A stretch of 8,487 nucleotides of DNA from Bryobacterales bacterium (GCA_003132865.1 PKYZ01000286.1:1-8487), one strand, 5' to 3'. Positions 1-6,508 are shown, numbered from the stretch's first letter. Notes: generated by a model not told the origin, from the letters alone. Translations and numbers: made by a program.

Positions 1-516
1 GTGACCTTCGATATCGACGCCAACGGTATCTTGAATGTCGCCGCCAAAGACAAGGCCACCAACAACGAGCAGAAGATCACCATCACTTCCTCTTCCGGTC
101 TGTCGAAAGACGAAGTGGACAAGATGGCCAAGGACGCCGAATCGCATGGGGCGGAGGATCGCCAGCAACGCGACACCATCGAGACGCGCAACCGCGGCGA
201 CGCCATGATCTACAACGTGGAAAAGACGTTGAAGGAGCATCGCTCCAAGATCGGCGATGAGGAAGCCCGCCACATCGAAGAGGCCATCGAAGCAACCCGC
301 AAGGCCATGCAGGGGAATGAACTCGGTGTCCTCAACGCGGCCATCGACAAATTGACCGCCGCCAGCCACAAGTTGGCGGAGGCCATGTACAAATCGGCTT
401 CGCAACCCGGCGCCGGCCCGGGGCCGGGGGCCGATGGCGGTCCGGGCACGGGCGGCGAGAAGAAGAAAGACGACGTGGTGGACGCCGAATTTGTGGACGT
501 CGACGACAAGAAATAA
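1..516 (+). CDS. dnaK: Chaperone protein DnaK (Hsp70), C-terminal part, 5' end outside window
   Basis: DnaK is the ATP-driven cytoplasmic Hsp70 chaperone that binds and releases exposed hydrophobic peptides with DnaJ and GrpE. Only the last 171 codons are present; the GTG at base 1 is an internal valine codon, not a start. The fragment begins in the last strands of the substrate-binding beta domain (TFDIDANGILNVAAKDKAT, then QKITITSSSGLS), equivalent to roughly residue 470 of E. coli DnaK. The helical lid follows (about residues 35-130), then a Gly/Pro-rich tail (about 136-152) and the conserved acidic end DDVVDAEFVDVDDKK. The ATPase domain lies upstream of the window. dnaJ starts 98 bp downstream on the same strand and hspR follows it, so the three are probably one heat-shock operon. 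No grpE lies between dnaK and dnaJ. The frame is intact and the family assignment is very secure. Confidence 0.97.
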   Translation: MTFDIDANGILNVAAKDKATNNEQKITITSSSGLSKDEVDKMAKDAESHGAEDRQQRDTIETRNRGDAMIYNVEKTLKEHRSKIGDEEARHIEEAIEATRKAMQGNELGVLNAAIDKLTAASHKLAEAMYKSASQPGAGPGPGADGGPGTGGEKKKDDVVDAEFVDVDDKK

Positions 517-518
517 AA

Positions 519-608
519 GGGTGCTAGGTTCTGGGTGCTGGGTGCTGGCAAACTGTTGGACCGTTTGCGCGGAGTAGGCCAGAACCCAGAACCCAACACC
601 CAGAACCC
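519..608. repeat. Inverted arrays of a 7-bp tandem repeat between dnaK and dnaJ
   Basis: Two 30-bp arms, 519-548 and 579-608, are built from about four tandem heptamers each. The left arm has GGGTGCT, AGGTTCT, GGGTGCT, GGGTGCT; the right arm carries the complementary type (AGAACCC, AACACCC). The arms pair at 24 of 30 positions. The 30-nt centre holds a smaller inverted repeat, CAAAC (549-553) with GTTTG (563-567). The unit begins 2 bp after the dnaK stop and ends 6 bp before the dnaJ ATG, covering the place where a Shine-Dalgarno site would normally be. In the dnaK-dnaJ mRNA it would form a long GC-rich hairpin. It may be a dispersed heptamer repeat of the kind called STRR in cyanobacteria, or a regulatory or processing element. 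The structure is seen; the role is inferred. Confidence 0.85.
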
Positions 609-614
609 TTTCTT

Positions 615-1781
615 ATGTCTCCCAAGCACGATTACTACGAAACGCTAAAGGTGGCCAAGGGCGCCAGCCAGGATGAGATCAAAAAGTCTTATCGCCGGCT
701 GGCGCGCAAGTTTCATCCCGATGTGAACCCGGGCGACAAGGCCGCCGAGGAACGTTTCAAGCAGGTGCAGGCGGCTTACGACATTCTGAGCGACACCAAG
801 AAACGCCAGGTCTACGATCAGTACGGCTTCTATTCCGACAACATACCCGCGGGCGGCGGCCCGGGACCGGGTCCGCAGCCCAACGTGAATTTCGACAGCT
901 TCGACTGGTCGGACTTCCAGGGCGGCGCGCCGGGCGGCGGACGGCGCGCATCAACCGGAAGCGGGGGAAGCGCGGGCGGCTTCCGGGATATCTTTTCGAA
1001 CCTCTTCAACCGCGGCGAAGGGCCGCAACAGGCGCCGGAGAAGGGTGAGGATCTCGAGTACTCGCTGAATATCGATTTCTGGCAAGCCATCAAGGGCACC
1101 CAGACGCGGCTCAATATCACCCGTTACGATACCTGTCCCACCTGCCACGGAAGCGGTTCGGCCGGCGGCCAGACCGTGACCTGCCCGGAATGCAATGGGA
1201 CGGGCTCGGTTTCCCAGATGGCCGGCGCCATGCGCTTCAATCTGACCTGTCCGAAGTGCGGCGGCAGCGGCAAGCTGAAGAACGCCTGCCCCACCTGCCA
1301 CGGCGACGGACGCGTGGCGCATACCGAGACCGTGGACGTGCGCATCCCGCCCGGAGCGCGCAACGGCTCCCGGCTGCGAGTGCCGGGCAAGGGCAATGCC
1401 GGCTCCATGGGCGCTCCCTCCGGCGATCTCTACATCACCACGCGCGTGGAGGAGCATCCCTACTTTCACCGCGAGGGCGACGACATTCACATCCGCGTGC
1501 CGGTAACCGTGTGGGAAGCCGGGCTGGGCGCCAAGATCGAAGTGCCGACCATCGACGGCCGCACGCTGTTGAAGATCCCGCAGGGCACTCACAACGGGCA
1601 GAAGTTCCGCCTGCGGGAGAAGGGCGTCTTCAACGCCCGCACCAACCAGCGCGGCGATCAGATTGTGGAGGCCGCCATCCAGACGCCCAAGGTTCAGGAC
1701 GAACGCACCAAAGAGATTCTGCGCGAGTTGGCCGGGCTGCATCCGGAAGATCCGCGCGCGGATCTCTGGACGACGCTGTAG
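615..1781 (+). CDS. dnaJ: Chaperone protein DnaJ (class I Hsp40)
   Basis: DnaJ delivers unfolded substrates to DnaK and stimulates its ATPase in the cytoplasm. The 388-aa length is normal for a class I DnaJ. The J domain spans about residues 6-71, with the catalytic HPD tripeptide at 34-36. A Gly/Phe-rich linker follows (about 77-140), then the first client-binding beta domain from about 145. The zinc-binding region has all four CxxCxGxG-type motifs intact: cysteines 174/177, 190/193, 212/215 and 225/228. The second client-binding domain and C-terminal region run to the end. ATG 615 is the natural start because the J domain begins six residues later. It lacks a visible Shine-Dalgarno sequence: the upstream bases are C/T-rich and belong to the inverted heptamer repeat, which is unusual for a chaperone gene. 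It is followed after 9 bp by hspR, so the two are almost certainly co-transcribed. Confidence 0.98.
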   Translation: MSPKHDYYETLKVAKGASQDEIKKSYRRLARKFHPDVNPGDKAAEERFKQVQAAYDILSDTKKRQVYDQYGFYSDNIPAGGGPGPGPQPNVNFDSFDWSDFQGGAPGGGRRASTGSGGSAGGFRDIFSNLFNRGEGPQQAPEKGEDLEYSLNIDFWQAIKGTQTRLNITRYDTCPTCHGSGSAGGQTVTCPECNGTGSVSQMAGAMRFNLTCPKCGGSGKLKNACPTCHGDGRVAHTETVDVRIPPGARNGSRLRVPGKGNAGSMGAPSGDLYITTRVEEHPYFHREGDDIHIRVPVTVWEAGLGAKIEVPTIDGRTLLKIPQGTHNGQKFRLREKGVFNARTNQRGDQIVEAAIQTPKVQDERTKEILRELAGLHPEDPRADLWTTL

Positions 1782-1790
1782 GGGGACGAT

Positions 1791-2213
1791 ATGGGCAAGG
1801 GAAAATCCAAAGGCTCGTACATGATCTCTTCGGTGGCCGAGCAGTATGCCATCCACCCGCAGACCTTGCGTCTCTACGAAAGAGAAGGGCTGCTGAAGCC
1901 CTCCCGCAGCGATGGCAACACGCGCTTATACACGGATGGCGATCTGGAACGCTTGGAAGTGATTCTGCACCTCACCCGCGAACTGGGCGTCAACCTGGCC
2001 GGCGTGGAGATTATCCTGAATATGCGGGAGAAGATGGCTGAGATGCAGGCGCAGATCGAGGAATTCGTGACCACTCTGAACCGTGAGCTGGTGGCTCGCC
2101 GCCGGGCCCCATCGCTCGAAGAGAAGCACTCCCTGATTTGCGTTGTCAACTACTCGGACGCTGCGCCGGCAGCTCCCCCCCGTAAGAGCCGAAGCCAAGG
2201 CCAAACCGGTTAG
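1791..2213 (+). CDS. hspR: MerR-family heat-shock repressor HspR
   Basis: HspR represses chaperone operons. In Streptomyces it binds HAIR inverted repeats and needs DnaK as co-repressor, giving feedback on free chaperone. This 140-aa protein has a MerR-type N-terminal helix-turn-helix (about residues 13-32, including ISSVAEQYAIHPQTLRLYE) and a wing (REGLLKPSR to NTRLYT, about 31-48). It then has the HspR-typical segment ELGVNLAGVEIIL (64-76) and a predicted helical, coiled-coil-like stretch (about 77-104). The C-terminal tail is rich in Ala, Pro and basic residues. ATG 1791 was chosen because a strong AGGGGGA site lies just upstream (1780-1786); Met11 is a weaker alternative with no comparable site. 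The gene sits 9 bp behind dnaJ, the same linkage as the actinobacterial dnaK-grpE-dnaJ-hspR operon but without grpE here. Its stop codon overlaps that of the opposing gene. I found no HAIR-like site (CTTGAGT-N7-ACTCAAG) in the window. Confidence 0.93.
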   Translation: MGKGKSKGSYMISSVAEQYAIHPQTLRLYEREGLLKPSRSDGNTRLYTDGDLERLEVILHLTRELGVNLAGVEIILNMREKMAEMQAQIEEFVTTLNRELVARRRAPSLEEKHSLICVVNYSDAAPAAPPRKSRSQGQTG

Positions 2214-3022
2214 GCGCTTTGCGTTGTGGTCCACGAACCCGGATGAAATTGAGCGTCCGGTTGTCCTGACTGCAAGCCTGCCTGTTCCAGTTGTTGCAAA
2301 GTATAATAGAGCCCCGGCTGTATGCCCGTCACCGTGCCAGTATAACCTGGCACCGAAAAAGTATTTGTCCCTTGAATCTGGTTGGCTTGCGAAATATAGA
2401 TCGGTTGCGGACCGGAAGACTGCCCCGGTCCGGCATAGCCAAGCTGCTGCGACGTGTACGTCACTCCGCCGGTCGTGATCGGCCCGGGATCCGACCAATA
2501 GGCCGTTGTATCGATGGGTTGTCCCGACTGCAGCCTATCCACGTTTTCCAGGGCCAGCCTTCGATCGAACTCCTGTTGCGCTTGCGGGGTCGGAATGCCG
2601 GGTAGCTGAGACGTAAATCCCGCCGGATTGTCTCCCGTCATGGTGGCAAAAGCATTGCCGGCTTGATTGGCCAGCGCCTGTGCAAAGATGGCATCCGGAC
2701 CAAATATGCTACCGGCCGGGAAATTGCTGCCTGCTCCTTGGGCGGGTTGATACGACGTGTTAGCGGAGGCGCTGGGTGCCCCTTCCTCCGTGTAGTAACT
2801 GTTGAGCCAACCCTGTACATCCGGATCGCCCAGGCTGGTCTGCGCGGGTGGAACCGTGCTCACGGGGTCGGAGACGGCGGACGCGGCGGGCAGGGCCGCT
2901 ACCTGGGCGCCTGTTTTTGTGGCGTCTCCGAACAACTCCGCAAAATTGGCGCTTTCCACCGCCGGATGGCTCGGCGGCCTTTCCATCACCTCGAGGCGCT
3001 GGTTGTACATGGCTTGAATCAT
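2210..3022 (-). CDS. Hypothetical protein, 270 aa, low-complexity, convergent with hspR
   Basis: I do not recognise this protein. It is rich in Gln, Gly, Pro, Ser, Thr and Ala, with no signal peptide, membrane segment or cysteine. The N-terminal third looks disordered. A more ordered stretch lies around residues 105-165 (GPDAIFAQALANQAGNAFA, then QEFDRRLALENVDRLQ). The C-terminal part has repeated aromatic/Gln patterns such as YTSQQLGYAGPG and YYTLQQLEQAGLQSGQ. I place the start at 3022 because AGGGAG lies 7 nt upstream; the open frame extends to 3097 but has no ribosome site there. Codon third positions are mostly G/C, as in neighbouring genes, which supports real coding. Its TAA (2210-2212) overlaps the hspR TAG (2211-2213), so the two genes meet tail to tail with no terminator between them. 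Function is unknown; a cytoplasmic or non-classically exported protein fits. Confidence 0.8.
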   Translation of the reverse strand: MIQAMYNQRLEVMERPPSHPAVESANFAELFGDATKTGAQVAALPAASAVSDPVSTVPPAQTSLGDPDVQGWLNSYYTEEGAPSASANTSYQPAQGAGSNFPAGSIFGPDAIFAQALANQAGNAFATMTGDNPAGFTSQLPGIPTPQAQQEFDRRLALENVDRLQSGQPIDTTAYWSDPGPITTGGVTYTSQQLGYAGPGQSSGPQPIYISQANQIQGTNTFSVPGYTGTVTGIQPGLYYTLQQLEQAGLQSGQPDAQFHPGSWTTTQSA

Positions 3023-3029
3023 TCCGTTT

Positions 3030-3035
3030 CTCCCT
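3030..3035 (-). promoter_or_regulatory. Shine-Dalgarno site deciding the start of the 270-aa gene
   Basis: On the - strand this reads AGGGAG, 7 nt before the ATG at 3022. The in-frame ATG at 3097 has no comparable site, and a second ATG at 3010 is further from this one. It therefore fixes the start at 3022. Confidence 0.75.
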
Positions 3036-3181
3036 GGCGCGCCGGCCACGGGGGCTTTCACGCGCCGACCAACGTGATTGCAAGCCGGGAGCCACAACAG
3101 ATCCTATCGCTAATCGACAGAAAAATCAGGCGGAAAGCGCGCATGCCGGGCGCTAGAAAGAGCCCAGCCGGCGACGCGATT

Positions 3182-3209
3182 TCGACACCGCGGCGATTCG
3201 CGCTATAAA
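3182..3209 (+). promoter_or_regulatory. Candidate sigma-70-type promoter for the secreted NTF2-like gene
   Basis: TCGACA (3182-3187) and TATAAA (3204-3209) each match the -35 and -10 consensus at five of six positions, with a 16-bp spacer. Transcription would begin near 3216, giving a leader of about 38 nt before ATG 3254. The rest of the 231-bp divergent intergenic region (3023-3253) holds no convincing gene. I could not find an equally good promoter for the - strand gene starting at 3022. The call rests on sequence matching only. Confidence 0.45.
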
Positions 3210-3224
3210 ATTGTCGCTCCATCT

Positions 3225-3244
3225 TCCAGCTACGCTCCAGCTAC
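3225..3244 (+). repeat. 9-bp direct repeat spaced by one helical turn
   Basis: TCCAGCTAC occurs at 3225-3233 and again at 3236-3244, an 11-bp period. It lies between the candidate promoter and the ATG at 3254. Such phasing would let two protein subunits bind the same DNA face, but a chance duplication is equally possible. The second copy runs into TACAAT (3242-3247), which resembles a -10 box but lacks a properly spaced -35. Confidence 0.6.
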
Positions 3245-3253
3245 AATAAAGAA

Positions 3254-4078
3254 ATGCTGAGAGTCATACTACGTGTCCTTCTCCTTGTGATGGCGACCGC
3301 CGCACTCTTCGGCCAAACCCCGCCAGCCTCCCAGAAGGCTCCGCCGGAGGTGGACGCGGCTTTGCGGACGCGCATCACCCAGTTCTACCAGTTAGAAGTG
3401 GAGGGAAGGTTCAATCAGGCGTTGCAACTGGTGGCGGAAGACACTAAGGATTTGTTCGTGGGTTCGAGCAAGCCTACGTACCAGAGCTCTGAGATCCAAA
3501 GCATCCGGTATTCCGACGATTTCACCAAGGCGGAGGTGATGGTGCTGGTGACCCGCCTGCTGCCGATTCAGGGATTCATGGGCCATCCCGTACCCACCAA
3601 GACGACCAGCCGCTGGAAGCTGGAGAACGGCCAGTGGTGTTATTACGTGGATCCACAAAAGGACTTGCCCGCCACCCCATTCGGACGGCTAGCTCCTCCG
3701 GGCATGGCCATTCCCAGCGGAGGCGCTCCCGGAGCGGCACGCCTGCAGCCGCCACCCATGCCGAGTAACCTTGCGAATCCGCGTTCGCTGGTAGCGGATA
3801 AGGCCAGCGTCCAACTCAGATCCTCCGGCCCATCCTCGGCGCAGGTCGCGATTTCCAACCCGTCGCCCTGGGCCGCGAAACTCACTCTCTCCGATCCAAA
3901 GGTTGCGGGGCTTACGGTTAAACTGGACACTTTGACCGTTAAGCCGGGCGAGAAGGCCATCCTGAGTATCCTGTCGAGCGGCGGCGTTCAGATTCCCAAC
4001 ACGCCCATTATGATCGTCGTAACAGTTCCGCAGGCGAATCAGACTATCCCAATTAAAGTCTCTTTTGCCAATTATTGA
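3254..4078 (+). CDS. Secreted protein with NTF2-like domain and C-terminal Ig-like domain
   Basis: This 274-aa protein starts with a signal peptide (MLRVILRVLLLVMATAALFG), with likely cleavage near residue 20 before QTPP. Residues about 33-133 resemble the NTF2/SnoaL-like fold: a long helix (EVDAALRTRITQFYQLEVEG), then FNQALQLVAEDTKDLFVG, and strands ending in WKLENGQWCYYVDP. From memory, similar segments with the AEDTKD and YSDDFT motifs occur in secreted acidobacterial proteins. A Pro/Gly-rich linker (about 136-175) leads to an all-beta Ig-like domain (about 184-272; VQLRSSGPSSAQVAISNPS to TIPIKVSFANY). No catalytic residues can be assigned; many NTF2-like domains bind small ligands or other proteins. 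The ribosome site is weak (AAAGAA directly before the ATG). The gene is divergent from the 270-aa gene and convergent with the large secreted protein. It is probably periplasmic or extracellular; function unknown. Confidence 0.88.
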   Translation: MLRVILRVLLLVMATAALFGQTPPASQKAPPEVDAALRTRITQFYQLEVEGRFNQALQLVAEDTKDLFVGSSKPTYQSSEIQSIRYSDDFTKAEVMVLVTRLLPIQGFMGHPVPTKTTSRWKLENGQWCYYVDPQKDLPATPFGRLAPPGMAIPSGGAPGAARLQPPPMPSNLANPRSLVADKASVQLRSSGPSSAQVAISNPSPWAAKLTLSDPKVAGLTVKLDTLTVKPGEKAILSILSSGGVQIPNTPIMIVVTVPQANQTIPIKVSFANY

Positions 4079-4086
4079 GTTTCGCC

Positions 4087-4165
4087 TAATACGGTGACAG
4101 TTTTGGTTACAAGAATGTAGGGCCGGTCCCCTGACCCGCCCCACGGTCTGATTGTCACTGTATTG
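4087..4165. repeat. Nested inverted repeat in the convergent intergenic region
   Basis: The outer arms are 4087-4101 and 4151-4165; as RNA they pair at 15 consecutive positions, three of them G-U. Inside lies a second hairpin, 4120-4128 with 4133-4141, matching at 8 of 9 pairs around a CCCT loop. It begins 9 bp after the stop of the secreted NTF2-like gene. There is no T-run after it, so it is not a classic intrinsic terminator. It could be a factor-dependent 3' end, an mRNA-stabilising structure, or one copy of a dispersed palindromic element. Seen directly; role inferred. Confidence 0.6.
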
Positions 4166-4215
4166 TGCGATTCTCAGTAGTACCGCCGCCCATCGTTGTG
4201 GACGGGCAACCCTGG

Positions 4216-4264
4216 CTGCCCCACTTTAAAGTGAGGCAGGTCCCCGACAAGCGGGGACCTGCCT
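4216..4264. repeat. Two overlapping palindromes next to the stop of the large secreted gene
   Basis: The first palindrome (4216-4239) is 24 bp with one mismatched pair; its core CACTTTAAAGTG (4222-4233) is perfect. The second is a perfect 13-bp stem (4234-4246 with 4252-4264) around the loop ACAAG. GGCAG (4235-4239) belongs to both, so only one hairpin can form at a time. The element ends 4 bp before the last codon of the - strand gene that stops at 4269, where a terminator would be expected. No T-tract follows in either direction. It may be a bidirectional terminator without a U-tract or a REP-like dispersed element. Confidence 0.7.
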
Positions 4265-4268
4265 GCAA

Positions 4269-6437
4269 TTACTGAATCGGGATGAGGGATGGATTCCCGA
4301 ACTGCAGATCGGTGCCCTGATACACCGCAAAGATCGCGAACGGCACATTGTTGCCCGTAGCGGCATTCTGCGGCACCACGAAATCCAATTCGTACACGCC
4401 CACCATTCCGTAGGCGTATTTGGTCGAGAGGACCAGGACCCCGGAGTTGTTGACGCCCACCACCACGGGCACGATCACCGGCAGATCCTGCGGCACCAGG
4501 TTACCGCTGGCGTCTGACACTAGAGGATCGAACTCATTGGTAAACAACGCTGGCGTTGTCTGTCCAAGTCCCGTAGCAAACATCCGGAGGGTATCTCCGG
4601 GCCGCGCCGGATTCGCCGCATTGATCCAGGTCCCATCCTGCCTTACCAGGACCGCGCGCAGTTTCCCATCGGAGTCCGTGAATTGGAAAATCCCGGGGCT
4701 GATCGGCAACACAGTGACACCGAAGGGTGCGGAAGCCGCGCCGTCGACGCTGACCACCATCGGGACTGTGGCCGGCGGCACAGTGGTCGACGCCGGCACC
4801 TCGCAGGGTACCTGCACCGAAACGGATTCCTGGCCGTTTACGTTCGCCACATCCAGAATCGGCGCGGACACACCGCCGAACTGGACGGTGACGCCCGCTA
4901 CCTGCGTCTGCGGTGCGATAACGGCGGAGGCCACGCCTTGCAGTCCGGGCGCCAGCCCCATTCCATAGATGGTCACGAGACTGCACGGCGAGGCCACCAC
5001 TGGGGCCTGATCGAAACCCGCCGCATTGACGACCGCGGTGATGACCGGGCCGGGCGGAATGACGGTTAGATCGAAGGTCTGAGTATACGTCGTGCCCCCG
5101 GACGCAATGCTGGCGGTAATCACGACCGGGCCGGAAGTGGCGCCCGCCGTAGCGGTGACCTGCGCCTGGCCCTGTGCGTTGGTCGTGGCGGTGGATGCGC
5201 TGAGGGTAGCGGGTCCGCTGGTGACCGCAAAGTTCACCGTGGCGCCCGGCACCGGCGCGGCGTTGTCGTTCACCTGCACGATCAGCGGATTGGCGAAAGC
5301 CGTTCCTTCCTTGGCCGTCTGGCCACTGCCGGAAACGGTCTGCAGAGCCGTAATGACCGAGTTCACGTTGATCGTGAAAACGACGTTCACCGAGCTGTTG
5401 TTGGCCAAGGCGACCGTTACCTGCACCGGTCCGGCGGTCGGCTTTATATAAGCCAAAACCTGGCCGTTGGAGCTGGAGGATGCGCTGGGGTTGATGAGGG
5501 TGGCGGCGCCCGCCGTAACAGACCACGTAACCGGGGCTTGGTTAGACGGATCTCCGCCAAGATCGGTCACTTCAGCAACCAACGCCGATGTCGCTTCGAC
5601 GCCCGGATTGACGTTTTGGTTGTTACCCGCGATGATCTTCATGATAGCCGGCGGTCCGGAGTTGACCGTAAACGCTGTCCCCCCGAAGTTCACGAAGTTG
5701 CCGCCGACGACGATCGCATATGCCCCCGAACCGAGCTGGCTGCCAAATACAGGGGTGCAAGTCGCAATACCGGTGGAATCCGTAAGGACGGTGCCCGGTT
5801 GCTGGCCTGGTTGGGTAGCACAGTTTACACTCGGCTGGCCGGCTGCCCAGGGTAGTCCAGCCGGGTGGCCGGGGTTGCCGGTTACCCAGGGTTGAAGACT
5901 TATCTGAATTCCCGGAAGGGCTGCCAGGAATCCGTACACGCTCACCTTGATGGGCGTGGCGGCCGTTTGCCCCGATGTGCCGGTCAGCACTGGACCCGAC
6001 CCAGGCGGAACCAGGGTAGCAAAGGCCGGAGCGGCCCCGGAACTGGTAGGTGTGGCTGTCGTTTCGACGAATTGGACGCTGGTAGTAAGGGCCGACGCCA
6101 CCACCGTAGCCGGAAGAAAGTTGGAACCGAAGAAGAATGCCAGGGGCACGAACGTATAACTGGCCTGGCCGGACGAGTTTGTGGTGGATGTACTCGTCAC
6201 CGGCGGGTAACCGGATTGCGTCGCTATCCAGGTAACGGTGGTATTCACTACGGGCTTGCCGGTCGCATCGTTCACCTGTGCCACGAGCTGCGTGTACTTC
6301 TGGAGGCTGCCCGTACAGTCCGGGCATACCAACTGCCCGTTACCGGAAACAATCGAAACGGTTTGAGCCGGACAAAAAGCCGGAAAAAGGAACAACGCGG
6401 TTAGAAAACTGCCGGCGAGAAGCTTGCGTTTCTGCAT
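4269..6437 (-). CDS. Secreted Ig-like repeat protein with Solibacter C-terminal domain (TIGR03437)
   Basis: This 722-aa protein is probably extracellular or cell-surface. A signal peptide (residues 1-24) ends in CPA before Gln25; the preceding FC is not a lipobox. Ig-like beta domains follow: about 26-126, a divergent one at 138-258, then 264-358 and 362-460. Three of them open with related motifs: SGNGQ, AGNNQ and SGSGQ. They resemble bacterial Ig-like (Big_1-type) repeats. Residues about 466 to 700 match the Solibacter C-terminal domain TIGR03437, with VNAAGF, SLVTIYGMGLAPG, SPGIF, NPARPGDTLRMFATGLG and VYELDFVVPQ. The mature part has six cysteines, including CPDC at 38-41 and pairs 206/227 and 485/545, consistent with disulfides outside the cytoplasm. 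AGGAGG lies 6 nt before the ATG. Adhesion or scaffolding is plausible by analogy with other Ig-array proteins; no enzymatic domain is visible. The upstream gene on this strand is separated by a terminator. Confidence 0.93.
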   Translation of the reverse strand: MQKRKLLAGSFLTALFLFPAFCPAQTVSIVSGNGQLVCPDCTGSLQKYTQLVAQVNDATGKPVVNTTVTWIATQSGYPPVTSTSTTNSSGQASYTFVPLAFFFGSNFLPATVVASALTTSVQFVETTATPTSSGAAPAFATLVPPGSGPVLTGTSGQTAATPIKVSVYGFLAALPGIQISLQPWVTGNPGHPAGLPWAAGQPSVNCATQPGQQPGTVLTDSTGIATCTPVFGSQLGSGAYAIVVGGNFVNFGGTAFTVNSGPPAIMKIIAGNNQNVNPGVEATSALVAEVTDLGGDPSNQAPVTWSVTAGAATLINPSASSSSNGQVLAYIKPTAGPVQVTVALANNSSVNVVFTINVNSVITALQTVSGSGQTAKEGTAFANPLIVQVNDNAAPVPGATVNFAVTSGPATLSASTATTNAQGQAQVTATAGATSGPVVITASIASGGTTYTQTFDLTVIPPGPVITAVVNAAGFDQAPVVASPCSLVTIYGMGLAPGLQGVASAVIAPQTQVAGVTVQFGGVSAPILDVANVNGQESVSVQVPCEVPASTTVPPATVPMVVSVDGAASAPFGVTVLPISPGIFQFTDSDGKLRAVLVRQDGTWINAANPARPGDTLRMFATGLGQTTPALFTNEFDPLVSDASGNLVPQDLPVIVPVVVGVNNSGVLVLSTKYAYGMVGVYELDFVVPQNAATGNNVPFAIFAVYQGTDLQFGNPSLIPIQ

Positions 6438-6508
6438 ACACGTCCTCCTGACGTTACGGAAAGAAAAGGATAGTGGACGCGGAAGACCAGTCTAGCACCA
6501 TCCGGATC

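Noticed and set aside
517..614. RNA thermometer controlling dnaJ
   Set aside because: The hairpin does cover the initiation region, but about 24 mostly G-C-rich pairs look too stable to melt in a heat-shock range, and there is no Shine-Dalgarno site to expose. I keep it only as a structured repeat.
951..1856. 301-codon open frame on the - strand opposite dnaJ
   Set aside because: It lies entirely over dnaJ and the start of hspR, which are secure. Its Arg/Ala/Gly/His-rich product is typical of an antisense frame in GC-rich DNA.
1190..2041. 283-codon + frame overlapping dnaJ and hspR
   Set aside because: It is an alternative frame within two conserved genes, with an Arg-rich, low-quality product and no ribosome site.
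2663..3208. 181-codon + frame opposite the 270-aa gene
   Set aside because: It starts at TTG without a Shine-Dalgarno site, and its product looks like a shadow. The - strand gene has a ribosome site and normal codon bias.
4534..5526. 330-codon - frame inside the Ig-repeat gene
   Set aside because: It is a shifted frame within a clear TIGR03437 protein; the product is Arg/Gly-rich with no recognisable domain.
6366..6437. Lipoprotein signal in the 722-aa protein
   Set aside because: The cysteine at residue 22 is preceded by Pro-Ala-Phe, which does not fit the lipobox; a signal peptidase I site after CPA fits better.
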